A model generated the notes under the pieces. It was given only the letters and a program-made list of their open reading frames with translations, had not been told where the DNA came from and searched no databases. A DNA stretch of 64,000 nt from Streptomyces sp. NBC_00775 (GTDB taxonomy: Bacteria > Actinomycetota > Actinomycetes > Streptomycetales > Streptomycetaceae), in NCBI RefSeq assembly GCF_036347135.1, contig NZ_CP108938.1, positions 7,254,001 to 7,318,000 of the forward strand, given 5' to 3'. Of the stretch, positions 34,518 to 44,106 are shown piece after piece. Numbering within the stretch: the first letter of the stretch is position 1; each line of letters begins with the position of its first letter. Position numbers and translations under genes: made by a program.

Positions 34518-35363
34518 ATGGTTGTACGCGGGATCCTGGGACGCCAGCGCCGCGAGTACAGGACGCCGGAACCGCACCCGTCCGGTGCCCGCGCGCCGAA
34601 GCTCCCCGGTGAGCTGGTGCCGAACCATGTGGCGATCGTCATGGACGGGAACGGACGCTGGGCCAAGGACCGTGGGCTGCCGCGTACCGAGGGGCACAAG
34701 GTTGGTGCCGAGCGGGTCCTCGACGTGTTGCAGGGCGCGATCGAGATGGGGGTCGGCGCCATCTCGCTGTACGCCTTCTCGACCGAGAACTGGAAGCGCT
34801 CGCCCGACGAAGTGCGCTTCCTGATGAACTTCAACCGTGACTTCATCCGCAAGACCCGCGACCAGCTCGACGAACTCGGCATCCGGGTCCGCTGGGTGGG
34901 CCGGATGCCCAAGCTGTGGAAGTCGGTGGCCAAGGAGCTTCAGGTCGCCCAGGAGCAGACCAAGGGCAACGATCGGCTGACGCTGTACTTCTGCATGAAC
35001 TACGGGGGTCGCGCCGAGATCGCCGATGCCGCGCTGGCCCTGGCGGAGGACGTGAAGGCGGGACGGCTCGACCCGTCGAAGGTCACCGAGAAGACCTTCG
35101 CGAAGTACCTCTACTACCCGGACATGCCGGACGTGGACCTGTTCCTGCGGCCGAGCGGCGAGCAGCGCACCTCCAACTACCTGCTCTGGCAGAGCGCCTA
35201 CGCCGAGATGGTCTTCCAGAACGTGCTGTGGCCGGACTTCGACCGGCGTGACCTGTGGCGCGCGTGCGTCGAGTACGCGCAGCGCGACCGGCGCTTCGGC
35301 GGGGCGGTTCCGAACGAGCAACTGCTCGCCATGGAGCGGGACATGCAGGGCGACGGTTCGTAG
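34518..35363 (+). CDS. uppS: Isoprenyl transferase (cis-prenyl diphosphate synthase)
   Basis: A 281-residue soluble enzyme that condenses isopentenyl diphosphate onto an allylic primer to make polyprenyl diphosphate, the lipid carrier for peptidoglycan and glycan assembly. The catalytic Asp43 is in [13 protein letters not shown]. Other family blocks are [11 protein letters not shown], and [20 protein letters not shown] for substrate and magnesium binding. The N-terminus is longer than E. coli UppS by about 25 residues, as in actinobacteria. It follows recO, with five tandem repeats between. Confidence 0.96.
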   Translation: MVVRGILGRQRREYRTPEPHPSGARAPKLPGELVPNHVAIVMDGNGRWAKDRGLPRTEGHKVGAERVLDVLQGAIEMGVGAISLYAFSTENWKRSPDEVRFLMNFNRDFIRKTRDQLDELGIRVRWVGRMPKLWKSVAKELQVAQEQTKGNDRLTLYFCMNYGGRAEIADAALALAEDVKAGRLDPSKVTEKTFAKYLYYPDMPDVDLFLRPSGEQRTSNYLLWQSAYAEMVFQNVLWPDFDRRDLWRACVEYAQRDRRFGGAVPNEQLLAMERDMQGDGS

Positions 35364-35439
35364 TCCCCGGGCCCCGAGCGGCGCTGTCGGACCCTGCCGC
35401 TACGATCACGGCTCATCACCACTGAACTGGGGAGGGGCC

Positions 35440-35988
35440 GTGGTCGAGGACCAGGGTGCGGGGCAGCAGGAGTTGCGGGGGGCGGACGCGGTCGAGCTGG
35501 AGTACCGGCCGACCGTCGCGGATTTCGCGTCGGCGCTGCGAGCGCGCCGAGGCGTCAGCCGGGCGAGCCGAAGGCAGTTCTGGATTCTTGGCTGCTTCGC
35601 CGTCCTGCTCGCCCTGCAGATCGCGTTCCAGATGTCCGGAGGTAAGGCGGCGCCGTTCCCGCTGTACGTCGGGATATTCGTCTACGGCATCCTGATCCTG
35701 CTCACGCCGTGGCTCCAGGCACGCCAGTTCCACCGCTTCGCGGAGCGCCTGGGCACCTTCCGCGTGACCGTGACGGACACCGGGGCGACGGTGATCAGCG
35801 ACAACACCACGGCGTCGGTCAACTGGTCCGCGCAGCCCCGCTACCGGGAGACGGCGGACGTCTTCGTCATGCTCAGCCCCGACAAGAACGCCGTCGCCTT
35901 CACCATGCTGCCCAAGCGTGCCCTGGCCGCCCCCGCGGACGTGGATCGGTTGCGGACGCTCCTGGACCGCAACCTGACCCGCGTGTGA
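35440..35988 (+). CDS. YcxB-like membrane protein
   Basis: A 182-residue protein with two adjacent membrane helices (FWILGCFAVLLALQIAFQM, about 46-66, and PLYVGIFVYGILILLTPWL, about 74-92) and a C-terminal beta-rich domain with VTVTDTGATVISDNTTASVNW, characteristic of the YcxB family, whose role is unknown. GTG 35440 follows GGAGGGG. A TACGAT -10 (35401-35406) may start its transcript. It is convergent with zur, and the stops are 4 bp apart. Confidence 0.75.
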   Translation: MVEDQGAGQQELRGADAVELEYRPTVADFASALRARRGVSRASRRQFWILGCFAVLLALQIAFQMSGGKAAPFPLYVGIFVYGILILLTPWLQARQFHRFAERLGTFRVTVTDTGATVISDNTTASVNWSAQPRYRETADVFVMLSPDKNAVAFTMLPKRALAAPADVDRLRTLLDRNLTRV

Positions 35989-35992
35989 TCCC

Positions 35993-36409
35993 TCAGCCCT
36001 TCGCCGCCGCGCACTCCGCGCACGTACCGAAGATCTCCACCGTGTGCGCCACGTTCACATAGCCGTGCTCGGAGGCGATGGCCTCCGCCCACTTCTCGAC
36101 GGCCGGGCCCTCGACCTCGACGGCCTTGCCGCAGACGCGGCAGACGAGGTGGTGGTGGTGCTCGCCGGTGGAGCAGCGGCGGTAGACGGACTCGCCGTCG
36201 GAGGTGCGCAGCACGTCGACCTCGCCGGCGTCGGCGAGGGACTGCAGCGTGCGGTACACCGTGGTGAGCCCGACGGAGTCGCCCTTGTGCTTGAGCATGT
36301 CGTGGAGCTCCTGCGCGCTGCGGAACTCGTCCACCTCGTCGAGCGCCGCCGCCACGGCGGTGCGCTGCCGGGTGGAACGGCCCCGAACGGGCGATCCAGC
36401 GGTTGTCAC
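35993..36409 (-). CDS. zur: Fur-family zinc uptake regulator
   Basis: A 138-residue metal-dependent repressor. Winged-helix N-terminal domain (RQRTAVAAALDEVDEFRSAQ, TTVYRTLQSLADAGEV), then the metal-binding dimer domain: GEHHHHLVCRVCGK and the C-terminal CAEC form the structural zinc Cys4 site, and the His cluster contributes to the sensing sites. Adjacent genes encode a zinc ABC importer on the same strand, which supports Zur over Fur. With zinc bound it should repress the importer. GTG 36409 follows AGGAGG. Confidence 0.93.
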   Translation of the reverse strand: MTTAGSPVRGRSTRQRTAVAAALDEVDEFRSAQELHDMLKHKGDSVGLTTVYRTLQSLADAGEVDVLRTSDGESVYRRCSTGEHHHHLVCRVCGKAVEVEGPAVEKWAEAIASEHGYVNVAHTVEIFGTCAECAAAKG

Positions 36410-36471
36410 CGTTGCCTCCTCGCGTGCGTCTGCCCTTGCCCGGCCATTGTGCCAGCCCGGGCTGTGGGTGG

Positions 36472-37374
36472 TCAGACGCCGACTTTCCTCTCCTGGCCCC
36501 GGCTGGCCGGAATCGCGCACTCTGCCGGGTCCCCGGCGGCCTGCGCCAGTGCTGCGGCCCGGGCCCGGCGCCGGGCGAGCGGCGTCGCCAGCGCGGTCAG
36601 CACCATGAACGCGCCGATGGCCAGCAGCACGATCGTCGCGCCGGGCGGCACATCCACGTAGTACGTGGTCACCGTGCCGCCGATGGTCACGCTCACCCCG
36701 ATCGCCACCGCGATGGCGAAGGTGGCGGCGAAGCTCCTGCTGAGCTGCTGCGCGGCCGCGACCGGCACCACCATGAGGGCGGAGACCAGCAGCAGACCGA
36801 CGATCCGCATGGCGACCGTGACGGTGACGGCCGCCGTGACCGCCGTGAGCAGGTTCAGGGCGCGCACCGGCAGCCCGGTCACCCGCGCGAACTCCTCGTC
36901 CTGGCTGACCGCGAACAGCTGCCGGCGCAGACCGACGGTGACGAGCACGACGAAGCCCGCCAGCAGGGAGATCGTCGTCACGTCCTCCTGCGAGACCGTC
37001 GTGAGCGAGCCGAAGAGGTACGACATGAGATTGGCGTTGCTGCCGCCCGGCGCGAGGTTGATCAGCATCACGCCGCCCGCCATACCGCCGTAGAAGAGCA
37101 TCGCGAGGGCGATGTCGCCGCGCGTCTTGCCGTACCAGCGGATCAGCTCCATGAGGACGGCGCCGAGCACGGCGACGAGTGTGGCCATCCACACCGGGGA
37201 CCAGGACAGCAGGAAGCCGAGGCCGACTCCCGTCATCGCCACGTGGCCGATTCCGTCGCCGATCAGGGCCTGGCGGCGCTGCACGAGGTAGATGCCGATG
37301 GCGGGCGCGGTGATGCCCACGAGAACGGCGGCGAGCAGGGCTCGCTGCATGAATTCGTAGTTGAGGAGGGTCAT
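36472..37374 (-). CDS. znuB: Zinc ABC importer permease
   Basis: A 300-residue ABC-3 family permease with eight or so helices; the loop HVAMTGVGLGFLLSW near residue 45 carries the conserved His-Val-Ala start of the coupling region, and GLPVRALNLL follows in the cytoplasmic loop. It imports zinc (possibly manganese) delivered by the binding lipoprotein. Its ATG overlaps the ATPase stop. The zur gene lies 62 nt downstream on the same strand and may be partly cotranscribed. Confidence 0.93.
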   Translation of the reverse strand: MTLLNYEFMQRALLAAVLVGITAPAIGIYLVQRRQALIGDGIGHVAMTGVGLGFLLSWSPVWMATLVAVLGAVLMELIRWYGKTRGDIALAMLFYGGMAGGVMLINLAPGGSNANLMSYLFGSLTTVSQEDVTTISLLAGFVVLVTVGLRRQLFAVSQDEEFARVTGLPVRALNLLTAVTAAVTVTVAMRIVGLLLVSALMVVPVAAAQQLSRSFAATFAIAVAIGVSVTIGGTVTTYYVDVPPGATIVLLAIGAFMVLTALATPLARRRARAAALAQAAGDPAECAIPASRGQERKVGV

Positions 37375-38141
37375 CAGCTCAGCAGTCCCGTCCGGATCGG
37401 TTCGGCGTCGTGAGCCGCGTGCGGGTGTACGTGGTCGTGGCCGGGCAGCGCGTGCTGGCCGACCGCCCGCGGGGGCGGGCCGTCGTGCAGGACGCAGCCG
37501 TCGCGCAGGACGACCGCGCGGTCGATCAGCGGCTCCAGGGGGCCCAGCTCGTGCAGGACGAGGAGGACGGAGGTGCCCTGGGCGACCTGCTCGCGCAGCG
37601 TCGCCGCCAGGACTTCCTGGCTGGCCAGGTCGACGCCGGCCATCGGCTCGTCCATGATCAGCAGCTCGGGTTCGGAGGCGAGGGCGCGGGCGATGAGGAC
37701 GCGCTGGTGCTGGCCGCCGGAGAGGGCGTTGACGGAGTCCTTCGCGCGGTCCGCCAGGCCGACGAGTTCGAGGGCCTTCCCGACCGCCTCGTGGTCGGCC
37801 TTGCGCAACACGCCGAAGCGGGCGCGGGAGAGCCGGCCGGAGACCACGATCTCGGTCACCGTCGCGGGCACGCCGCCCGCGGCGGTGGTGCGCTGCGGGA
37901 CGTACCCCACACGCTTCCAGTCCCGGAAACGGCGGCGCGGGGTGCCGAAGATTTCGATCTCGCCGCCGCTGACCGGGACTTGGCCGATGACGCTGCGAAT
38001 GGCCGTCGACTTGCCGGAGCCGTTGGCGCCGAGCAGCGCGACGACCTCGCCGCGGTGCACGGTGAGGTCGATGCCGCGCAGGACCGGGCGCGAGCCCAGC
38101 TCGGCGGTCACGCCGCGCAGGGATATCACGGGCTCGCTCAC
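37374..38141 (-). CDS. znuC: Zinc ABC importer ATPase with His-rich tail
   Basis: About 255 residues. Walker A GANGSGKST, signature LSGGQHQRV, Walker B LLIMDEPMAGVD, switch His in VLHELG. The C-terminal HALPGHDHVHPHAAHD tail carries six His and could bind zinc and damp uptake. Start: GTG 38141 (VSEPVISLRG) is preferred, because GGAGG sits 5 nt before it; an in-frame ATG at 38153 lies on the ribosome site itself. It is 43 nt after the binding-protein gene. Confidence 0.92.
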   Translation of the reverse strand: MSEPVISLRGVTAELGSRPVLRGIDLTVHRGEVVALLGANGSGKSTAIRSVIGQVPVSGGEIEIFGTPRRRFRDWKRVGYVPQRTTAAGGVPATVTEIVVSGRLSRARFGVLRKADHEAVGKALELVGLADRAKDSVNALSGGQHQRVLIARALASEPELLIMDEPMAGVDLASQEVLAATLREQVAQGTSVLLVLHELGPLEPLIDRAVVLRDGCVLHDGPPPRAVGQHALPGHDHVHPHAAHDAEPIRTGLLS

Positions 38142-38184
38142 GAGGTCCTCCATGCTGACAAGCTGATCACTTGGCTCACTTGGC

Positions 38185-39144
38185 TCACTTGGCGCCGAGA
38201 GCCGTCTGTAGCGCCTTCAGGTTCGACTCCATGACCTGCAGGTAGTCGCTTCCCTTGGACTTCTTGGTGATGCCCTCGATCGGGTCGAGGACGTCCGTCT
38301 TCAGGTTCGTGTCACCGGCGATGGTCTTGGCCGTCTTGTCGCTCACGAGCGTCTCGTAGAACACCGTCGTGACGCCGTCGGCCTTGGCCATCTTCTCAAG
38401 CGACTGGACGCGGTTCGCGCTGGGCTCCGACTCCGGGTCCAGGCCGTTGATGGCCTCTTCGGTCAGGCCGTAGCGCTCGGCGAGGTAGCCGAAGGCGGCG
38501 TGGGTGGTGATGAAGACCTTGGTCTTGGTGTCCGCCAGTCCGTCCTTGTACTGGGTGTTGAGCGCGTCCAGCTTCTTGACCAGCGCTTCGGTGTTCTTCT
38601 TGTACGTGGCCGCGTTGTCCGGGTCGGCCTTCTCGAAGGCGGCGCCGACGCCCTTGGCGACCTCGGCGTACTTCACCGGGTCGAGCCAGATGTGCGGGTC
38701 GCTGGCGCCGCTCTCCTCGCCCGCGGTGTCGTCGTGCTCGGCGGCGTGCCCGCCGACCTCGTTGCCGTGCTTCTCCAGCGTGGTCAGCGACGCGGCGTCG
38801 ATCTTTGCCTTGACCTCGGACTGCGCCACGGCGTCGTCGACGGCCGGCTGGAGGTTCTTGAGGTAGAGGACGGCGTCCGCCTCCTGGAGCTGCGCGGTCT
38901 GCTGGGCGCTGATCTCCAGGTCGTGCGGTTCCTGACCGGGCTGGGTCAGGGTCGTGACGTTCACATGCGTCCCGCCGATCTGCTCGGCGAGGTACTCCAT
39001 GGGGTAGAACGACGCCACCACGTCGAGCTTCCCGCTGCTGCCGTCGGCCGCGGCGGAGCCCGAGCAGGCGGAAAGGGTGCCGAGACCGAGGAGGGTGGCT
39101 GCGGCCACGGCGGTCCCGGTTATGAGGCGTCGTCGTACGTTCAT
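38185..39144 (-). CDS. znuA: Zinc-binding lipoprotein of the ABC importer
   Basis: A 319-residue metal-binding protein. Signal peptide with lipobox LGTLSAC, mature N-terminus CSGSAAADG. Cluster A-1 zinc ligands are visible as conserved His: EPHDLEIS (after the SFYPMEYLAEQIGG opening), the His-rich loop HGNEVGGHAAEHDDT, DPHIWLDP, and THAAFGYLAERYG. The acidic and His-rich loop is typical of zinc rather than manganese receptors. ATG 39144 lies 7 nt after a GAAAAT -10 with no ribosome site, so it is probably leaderless; ATG 39153 is an alternative. Confidence 0.94.
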   Translation of the reverse strand: MNVRRRLITGTAVAAATLLGLGTLSACSGSAAADGSSGKLDVVASFYPMEYLAEQIGGTHVNVTTLTQPGQEPHDLEISAQQTAQLQEADAVLYLKNLQPAVDDAVAQSEVKAKIDAASLTTLEKHGNEVGGHAAEHDDTAGEESGASDPHIWLDPVKYAEVAKGVGAAFEKADPDNAATYKKNTEALVKKLDALNTQYKDGLADTKTKVFITTHAAFGYLAERYGLTEEAINGLDPESEPSANRVQSLEKMAKADGVTTVFYETLVSDKTAKTIAGDTNLKTDVLDPIEGITKKSKGSDYLQVMESNLKALQTALGAK

Positions 39145-39181
39145 GACAGTCATTTTCAACAAATCTGGAAACGATTGTCAA
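39144..39181 (-). promoter_or_regulatory. Leaderless znuA promoter with two Zur-like boxes
   Basis: Minus strand: TTGACA (39181-39176), an 18-nt spacer, GAAAAT (39157-39152), then ATG 7 nt later. TGAAAATGACTGTCA (39158-39144) resembles the actinobacterial Zur box TGAAAAT-N-ATTTTCA-like dyad, and TGACAATCGTTTCCA (about 39180-39166) is a weaker second copy. Together they cover the -35, the -10 and the start, so zinc-loaded Zur would shut the promoter. Confidence 0.7.
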
Positions 39182-39260
39182 CAAGCCCTTGGGTAAGGCC
39201 TCGGTAAGCGGCAGCAAGCGGGAGCAAGCGACCCGGTCCGGGCCCGGTCCGTGAACCGAT

Positions 39261-39291
39261 TTGATACAGGGGTGGGCGGCGCCGGTAACCT
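39261..39291 (+). promoter_or_regulatory. Candidate glyS promoter
   Basis: TTGATA (39261-39266) and TAACCT (39286-39291) with a 19-nt spacer. The resulting leader of about 33 nt contains GAAGAGAG before the GTG start. No T-box-like structure was seen in this short leader. Confidence 0.5.
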
Positions 39292-39330
39292 GAAGCATTC
39301 GCGCCGTCCGTTCGTACTGAAGAGAGCATC

Positions 39331-40713
<1,383 letters not shown>

Positions 40714-40743
40714 CCTCGCACCTCGCTCGTCAGGCTTTTCGGA

Positions 40744-40779
40744 AAGCCCCCGGCACCCTCTCCTGGGTGCCGGGGGCTT
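40744..40779 (+). terminator. Terminator after glyS
   Basis: AAGCCCCCGGCACCC (40744-40758) pairs perfectly with 40765-40779 around a 6-nt loop TCTCCT: a 15-bp stem 31 nt after the glyS stop. Confidence 0.9.
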
Positions 40780-40792
40780 CCCGCGTTCAGGT

Positions 40793-40832
40793 GTGTTCCG
40801 GTGTTCCGGTGTTCCGGTGTTCTGGTGTTCCG
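40793..40832. repeat. Five 8-bp tandem repeats GTGTTCCG
   Basis: Five head-to-tail GTGTTCCG units (the fourth has T in place of the second C), between the glyS terminator and the chitinase stop codon. A slippage-prone simple repeat of no clear role. Confidence 0.85.
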
Positions 40833-40848
40833 GCGGTGCTGGTGCCGC

Positions 40849-41892
40849 TCAACGGCCCTGTAGCGCCTTGACGTTGTCGCCGAACGTCCAGTTCTTCGAG
40901 CCGTCCCAGTTGATCGACCAGGTCATCAGGCCCTTGAGACTGGTGCCGTAGTGCTTCCACGCCTGGGAGACGAGGCTCGGTGACATGTAGCCGCCGCCGG
41001 CGCCCGACTGGGCGGGGAGGCCGGGGACCTGCTTGTCGTACGGCACCTTGATGGTGGTGCCCTGGACGACCAGGCCCTTGTTCAGGCAGTCGGTCTGCGC
41101 GGTGAAGCCCTGGACGGTGCCCGCGGAGTACGAGTCGCCGGAGCAGCCGTACATGCTGCCGTTGTAGTACTGCATGTTCAGCCACCACAGGCGCCCGTTG
41201 TCCGCGTACTTCTTGACGATCGGCAGATACGCGCCCCAGATCGAGCCGTACGCGACGCTGCCGCCCGTGACGTACGCGGTCTCCGGCGCCATGGTCAGCC
41301 CGAAGTTCGACGGCATCTGGGACAGCACTCCATCGATGATGCGGACCAGGTTGGCCTGCGACGTGGAGAGTTGGCCGATGCTGCCGCTGCCTACGAGGCC
41401 CGTCTCGATGTCGATGTCGATCCCGTCGAAGTTGTACTTCTTCAGGATGGGCACGATCGTCGCGACGAAACGGTCGGCGACCGTGGACGAACTGAGGTCG
41501 ATCCCGGCCGCCGCCCCGCCGATGGACAAGAGGATCGTCTGCCCCGACGCCTTGGCCGCGCACATCTCCGCCGGCGTCGCGACCTTCACACCCGTGTCCA
41601 TCCCGTCCTCCCACAGCGCGGTGCCGTCGGAGCGGATGACCGGGAACGCCGCGTTGACCACGTTGTAGCCGTGCGCGGCGATGCGGGAGTCGGTGATCGG
41701 GGTCCAACCGAAGGGCGGGTGAACGCCGTTGGACGAGCCGTCCCAGTTCTCCCAGTAGCCCTGGAGCACTTTGCCGGCCGGGCGGGACTTGACGGTGCAG
41801 GTGTCGGCCGCGGATGCGGTGGGGGCGGTGGCGATCGAGAGGGGGACGAGCGCGGCCGCGGTCAGTGCGGCGGCGAGCATACGGCGGATCAT
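40849..41892 (-). CDS. Secreted GH18 chitinase
   Basis: A 347-residue secreted enzyme cleaving beta-1,4 bonds in chitin. Signal peptide of about 31 residues (MIRRMLAAALTAAALVPLS ... ASAAD). Catalytic domain only: substrate-binding LLSIGGAAAGID near residue 110, catalytic DGIDIDIE ending at Glu163, the MAPE segment, and WSINWDG near the C-terminus. No chitin-binding module is attached, unlike several other Streptomyces chitinases. ATG 41892 is chosen because GGGAGG lies 6 nt upstream; the frame opens further to 41934. Two DasR-like sites lie in the promoter, so GlcNAc-dependent induction is likely. Confidence 0.94.
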   Translation of the reverse strand: MIRRMLAAALTAAALVPLSIATAPTASAADTCTVKSRPAGKVLQGYWENWDGSSNGVHPPFGWTPITDSRIAAHGYNVVNAAFPVIRSDGTALWEDGMDTGVKVATPAEMCAAKASGQTILLSIGGAAAGIDLSSSTVADRFVATIVPILKKYNFDGIDIDIETGLVGSGSIGQLSTSQANLVRIIDGVLSQMPSNFGLTMAPETAYVTGGSVAYGSIWGAYLPIVKKYADNGRLWWLNMQYYNGSMYGCSGDSYSAGTVQGFTAQTDCLNKGLVVQGTTIKVPYDKQVPGLPAQSGAGGGYMSPSLVSQAWKHYGTSLKGLMTWSINWDGSKNWTFGDNVKALQGR

Positions 41893-41945
41893 GCGAGGCC
41901 TCCCGGTGGGGGTGCGGTGAGGTGTCGTAGCCATGACAGTGCTCG

Positions 41946-41978
41946 TGGTCCAGACCTCTCGTCAATAGGTCTGGACCA
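41946..41978. promoter_or_regulatory. Paired DasR-like sites in the chitinase promoter
   Basis: TGGTCCAGACCT (41946-41957) and AGGTCTGGACCA (41967-41978) are 21 bp apart and each is close to the DasR element TGGTCTAGACCA, also known as the 12-bp chitinase promoter repeat. On the minus strand a TTGACG hexamer (41966-41961) lies between them, so DasR bound at either site would cover the promoter. DasR releases DNA when glucosamine-6-phosphate accumulates. Confidence 0.75.
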
Positions 41979-42017
41979 AATTCCATGACGAATGGCCGGC
42001 GGGCGACGAGCGACTGG

Positions 42018-42086
42018 CAGCTGACAGATAACAGATGACAGCTGACAGATATTGAAATCTGTCAGCTGTCATGTCATGGTGGTCGC
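42018..42086 (+). promoter_or_regulatory. Operator and leaderless promoter of the aldo/keto reductase
   Basis: GACAGCTGACAGAT (42037-42050) and its exact inverse ATCTGTCAGCTGTC (42057-42070) form a 14-bp-arm perfect dyad around ATTGAA. The left half-site core CAGCTGACAGATA is repeated directly at 42018-42030, 21 bp upstream. TTGAAA (42052-42057), a 17-nt spacer, CATGGT (42075-42080) and then 6 nt to the ATG form a promoter inside the dyad. The adjacent TetR gene probably encodes the binder. Confidence 0.75.
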
Positions 42087-43097
42087 ATGACGACACACAC
42101 GCGCACTCTCGGAACCACCGGCCCCCAGGTCTCCGCCCTCGGCCTCGGCTGCATGGGCATGTCCGCGCTGTACGGCGACGCCGACCGCGCCGAGTCCATT
42201 GCCACCATCCACGCTGCCCTGGAAGCGGGCGTGACGCTCCTCGACACCGGCGACTTCTACGCCATGGGTCACAACGAGATGCTGATCGGCGAGGCCCTGC
42301 GGGCGGCCCCGGCGGCGCGTCGCGAGCAGGCGCTGACCAGCGTCAAGTTCGGTGCGCTGCGTGACCCGGACGGGGGCTGGTCGGGGTACGACGGCCGCCC
42401 GGCCGCGGTGAAGAACTTCGCCGCGTACTCGCTCCAGCGGCTCGGCGTGGACCACATCGACGTGTACCGGATCGCGCGGGTCGACCCCGGCGTACCGATC
42501 GAGGAGACGGTCGGCGCGATCGCCGAGCTGGTGGAGGCCGGGCACGTACGGCACATCGGCCTGAGCGAGGTCGGCGCGGACACGATCCGCCGGGCCGCCG
42601 CGACCGCGCCCATCGCGGACCTCCAGATCGAGTACTCGCTCATCTCGCGCGGCATCGAGGAGGCGATCCTGCCGGCGACGCGGGAGCTGGGCATCGGCAT
42701 CACGGCGTACGGCGTGCTGTCCCGCGGGCTGATCTCGGGCCACTTCACGGCCGACCGGCAGCTCGCCGCGAACGACTTCCGGGCCATGAGCCCCCGCTTC
42801 CAGGGCGAGAACCTCCAGCACAACCTCACGCTCGTCGAGGCGCTGCGGAAGATCGCCGAGCAGAAGGGTGTCAGCGTCGCGCAGATCGCGATCGCCTGGG
42901 TGCTGTCCCGGGGCGAGGACATCGTGCCGCTCGTCGGTGCGCGCAGCCGCGTCCGGCTGACGGAGGCGCTGGGGGCGCTGGACGTGACGCTGGACCTCGC
43001 CGACCTGGCCGCCATCGAGGCGGCGGTGCCGGCGGACGCCGCCGCGGGCGACCGCTACCCGACGGCCCAGATGGCACACCTCGACAGCGAGCGCTGA
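42087..43097 (+). CDS. Aldo/keto reductase with incomplete catalytic tetrad
   Basis: A 336-residue NADPH-dependent oxidoreductase of the AKR barrel family, opening LGTTGPQVSALGLGCMGMSA. Asp53 and Tyr58 (LLDTGDFYAMG) and Lys87 (TSVKFG) match the catalytic Asp-Tyr-Lys. The usual His (as in YLHRVDP) is replaced: the segment reads VYRIARVDP with Ala130 at that position. Cofactor-binding ISLxEx and the GARSRVRLTEAL region are present. His loss occurs in some AKR branches with altered substrates. The TetR gene 26 nt downstream on the same strand is the likely regulator. Confidence 0.9.
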   Translation: MTTHTRTLGTTGPQVSALGLGCMGMSALYGDADRAESIATIHAALEAGVTLLDTGDFYAMGHNEMLIGEALRAAPAARREQALTSVKFGALRDPDGGWSGYDGRPAAVKNFAAYSLQRLGVDHIDVYRIARVDPGVPIEETVGAIAELVEAGHVRHIGLSEVGADTIRRAAATAPIADLQIEYSLISRGIEEAILPATRELGIGITAYGVLSRGLISGHFTADRQLAANDFRAMSPRFQGENLQHNLTLVEALRKIAEQKGVSVAQIAIAWVLSRGEDIVPLVGARSRVRLTEALGALDVTLDLADLAAIEAAVPADAAAGDRYPTAQMAHLDSER

Positions 43098-43123
43098 CGG
43101 TACCGGAAGGTACGGTCTTTGAC

Positions 43124-43714
43124 ATGGCACAGACCACCGAAGCACTGACCGCCGAGCGCATCCTCGCAGCCACCGAGGACGTGCTGCGCCGCCACGGCCC
43201 CGCCAAGGCCACCGTGGTGGACGTGGCCCGCGCGCTCGGCGTCAGCCACGGCAGCGTCTACCGCCACTTCCGTACGAAGGCGGCGCTGCGGGAGGCGGTC
43301 ACCGAGCGGTGGCTGGACCGCACGTCCGAGGCCCTGTCCGGCATCGTCGCCGACGAGGACCGGGACCCCGAGTCCCGGCTGCGCGCGTGGTGCGCGGCGC
43401 TGTTCGCGGCCAAGCGGCACAAGGCGGGCGAAGATCCGCAGCTCTTCGCCACGTACATGGTGCTGATCGGTGAGATCAGCGAGGTCGTGGACCGGCACAT
43501 CGCCGACCTGACCGGCCAGCTCACCACGATCATCGAGAACGGCGTCGAGCGCGGGGTGTTCGCCTCGGCGGCCCCCGCCGTCACGGCCCGCGCACTCTTC
43601 GACGCCACCGGCCGCTTCCACGACCCGTGCTACGCCCGGGAGTGGGAACAGCCGGGCATCGAGGCGGAGTTCGAGGCGGTCGTGGACCTGCTGCTGCGGG
43701 GCCTGCGGGCCTGA
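43124..43714 (+). CDS. TetR family regulator
   Basis: A 196-residue regulator: helix-turn-helix ERILAATEDVLRRHGPAKAT ... VSHGSVYRHFRTKAALREAV (about residues 10-55), then a C-terminal ligand domain of the TetR_C_11/33 style. TACGGT (43111-43116) lies 7 nt before the ATG, so it can be made from its own leaderless message as well as by readthrough from the reductase gene. It probably represses the reductase through the 42018-42070 operator. Ligand unknown, plausibly the reductase substrate. Confidence 0.9.
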   Translation: MAQTTEALTAERILAATEDVLRRHGPAKATVVDVARALGVSHGSVYRHFRTKAALREAVTERWLDRTSEALSGIVADEDRDPESRLRAWCAALFAAKRHKAGEDPQLFATYMVLIGEISEVVDRHIADLTGQLTTIIENGVERGVFASAAPAVTARALFDATGRFHDPCYAREWEQPGIEAEFEAVVDLLLRGLRA

Positions 43715-43758
43715 CGCGCGGGACCCGCCCGCCGGTCCACAACACCCTCCAGGCCCCT

Positions 43759-43965
43759 CTAGGCCTCCGTCGGATCCACCGTCGCCTGATGCGCCTCCGC
43801 CAGGTGTTCCTCCGCCTTCAGCCACGGCAGGAACTGCGCGGCCTTGCGCCAGCCGCAGGTGTCGCATCTGATCGTGCGCTGGACGCCCGCTCGTTGTACG
43901 TGTACGACGTGCTCGCGGCCGTGCTGGTCCCAGCGGCTTACCTTGCTCGTGTTGATCTGCAGCAT
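43759..43965 (-). CDS. Small zinc-finger-like protein, 68 aa
   Basis: Starts MLQINTSKVSRWDQHGREHV at 43965, behind GGAGG (spacing 4-5 nt). The centre carries a Cys pair in IRCDTCGWRKA and then His residues in EEHLAEAHQ, a C2H2-like arrangement (C-x2-C ... H-x4-H). It may bind zinc and nucleic acid, or act as a small adaptor. It is convergent with the TetR gene and divergent from the solute-binding-like gene. No named family is recognised. Confidence 0.7.
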   Translation of the reverse strand: MLQINTSKVSRWDQHGREHVVHVQRAGVQRTIRCDTCGWRKAAQFLPWLKAEEHLAEAHQATVDPTEA

Positions 43966-44106
43966 GACACCTCCAGGTGTTACCGCTTCGCTTGCGCAGC
44001 AAGGAGTGTGCAGCATGGCGAAGATCAACGGGGGCTCTTCGGCGATGAGTTAGGTGTGGGCCCGGTCGCGGTCATGAGGGGGCCAGGTGTGCCTAAACTC
44101 CGCCCC

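Noticed and set aside
39292..39330. A T-box or other riboswitch before glyS
   Set aside because: The leader from the candidate promoter is only about 33 nt, too short for a T-box.
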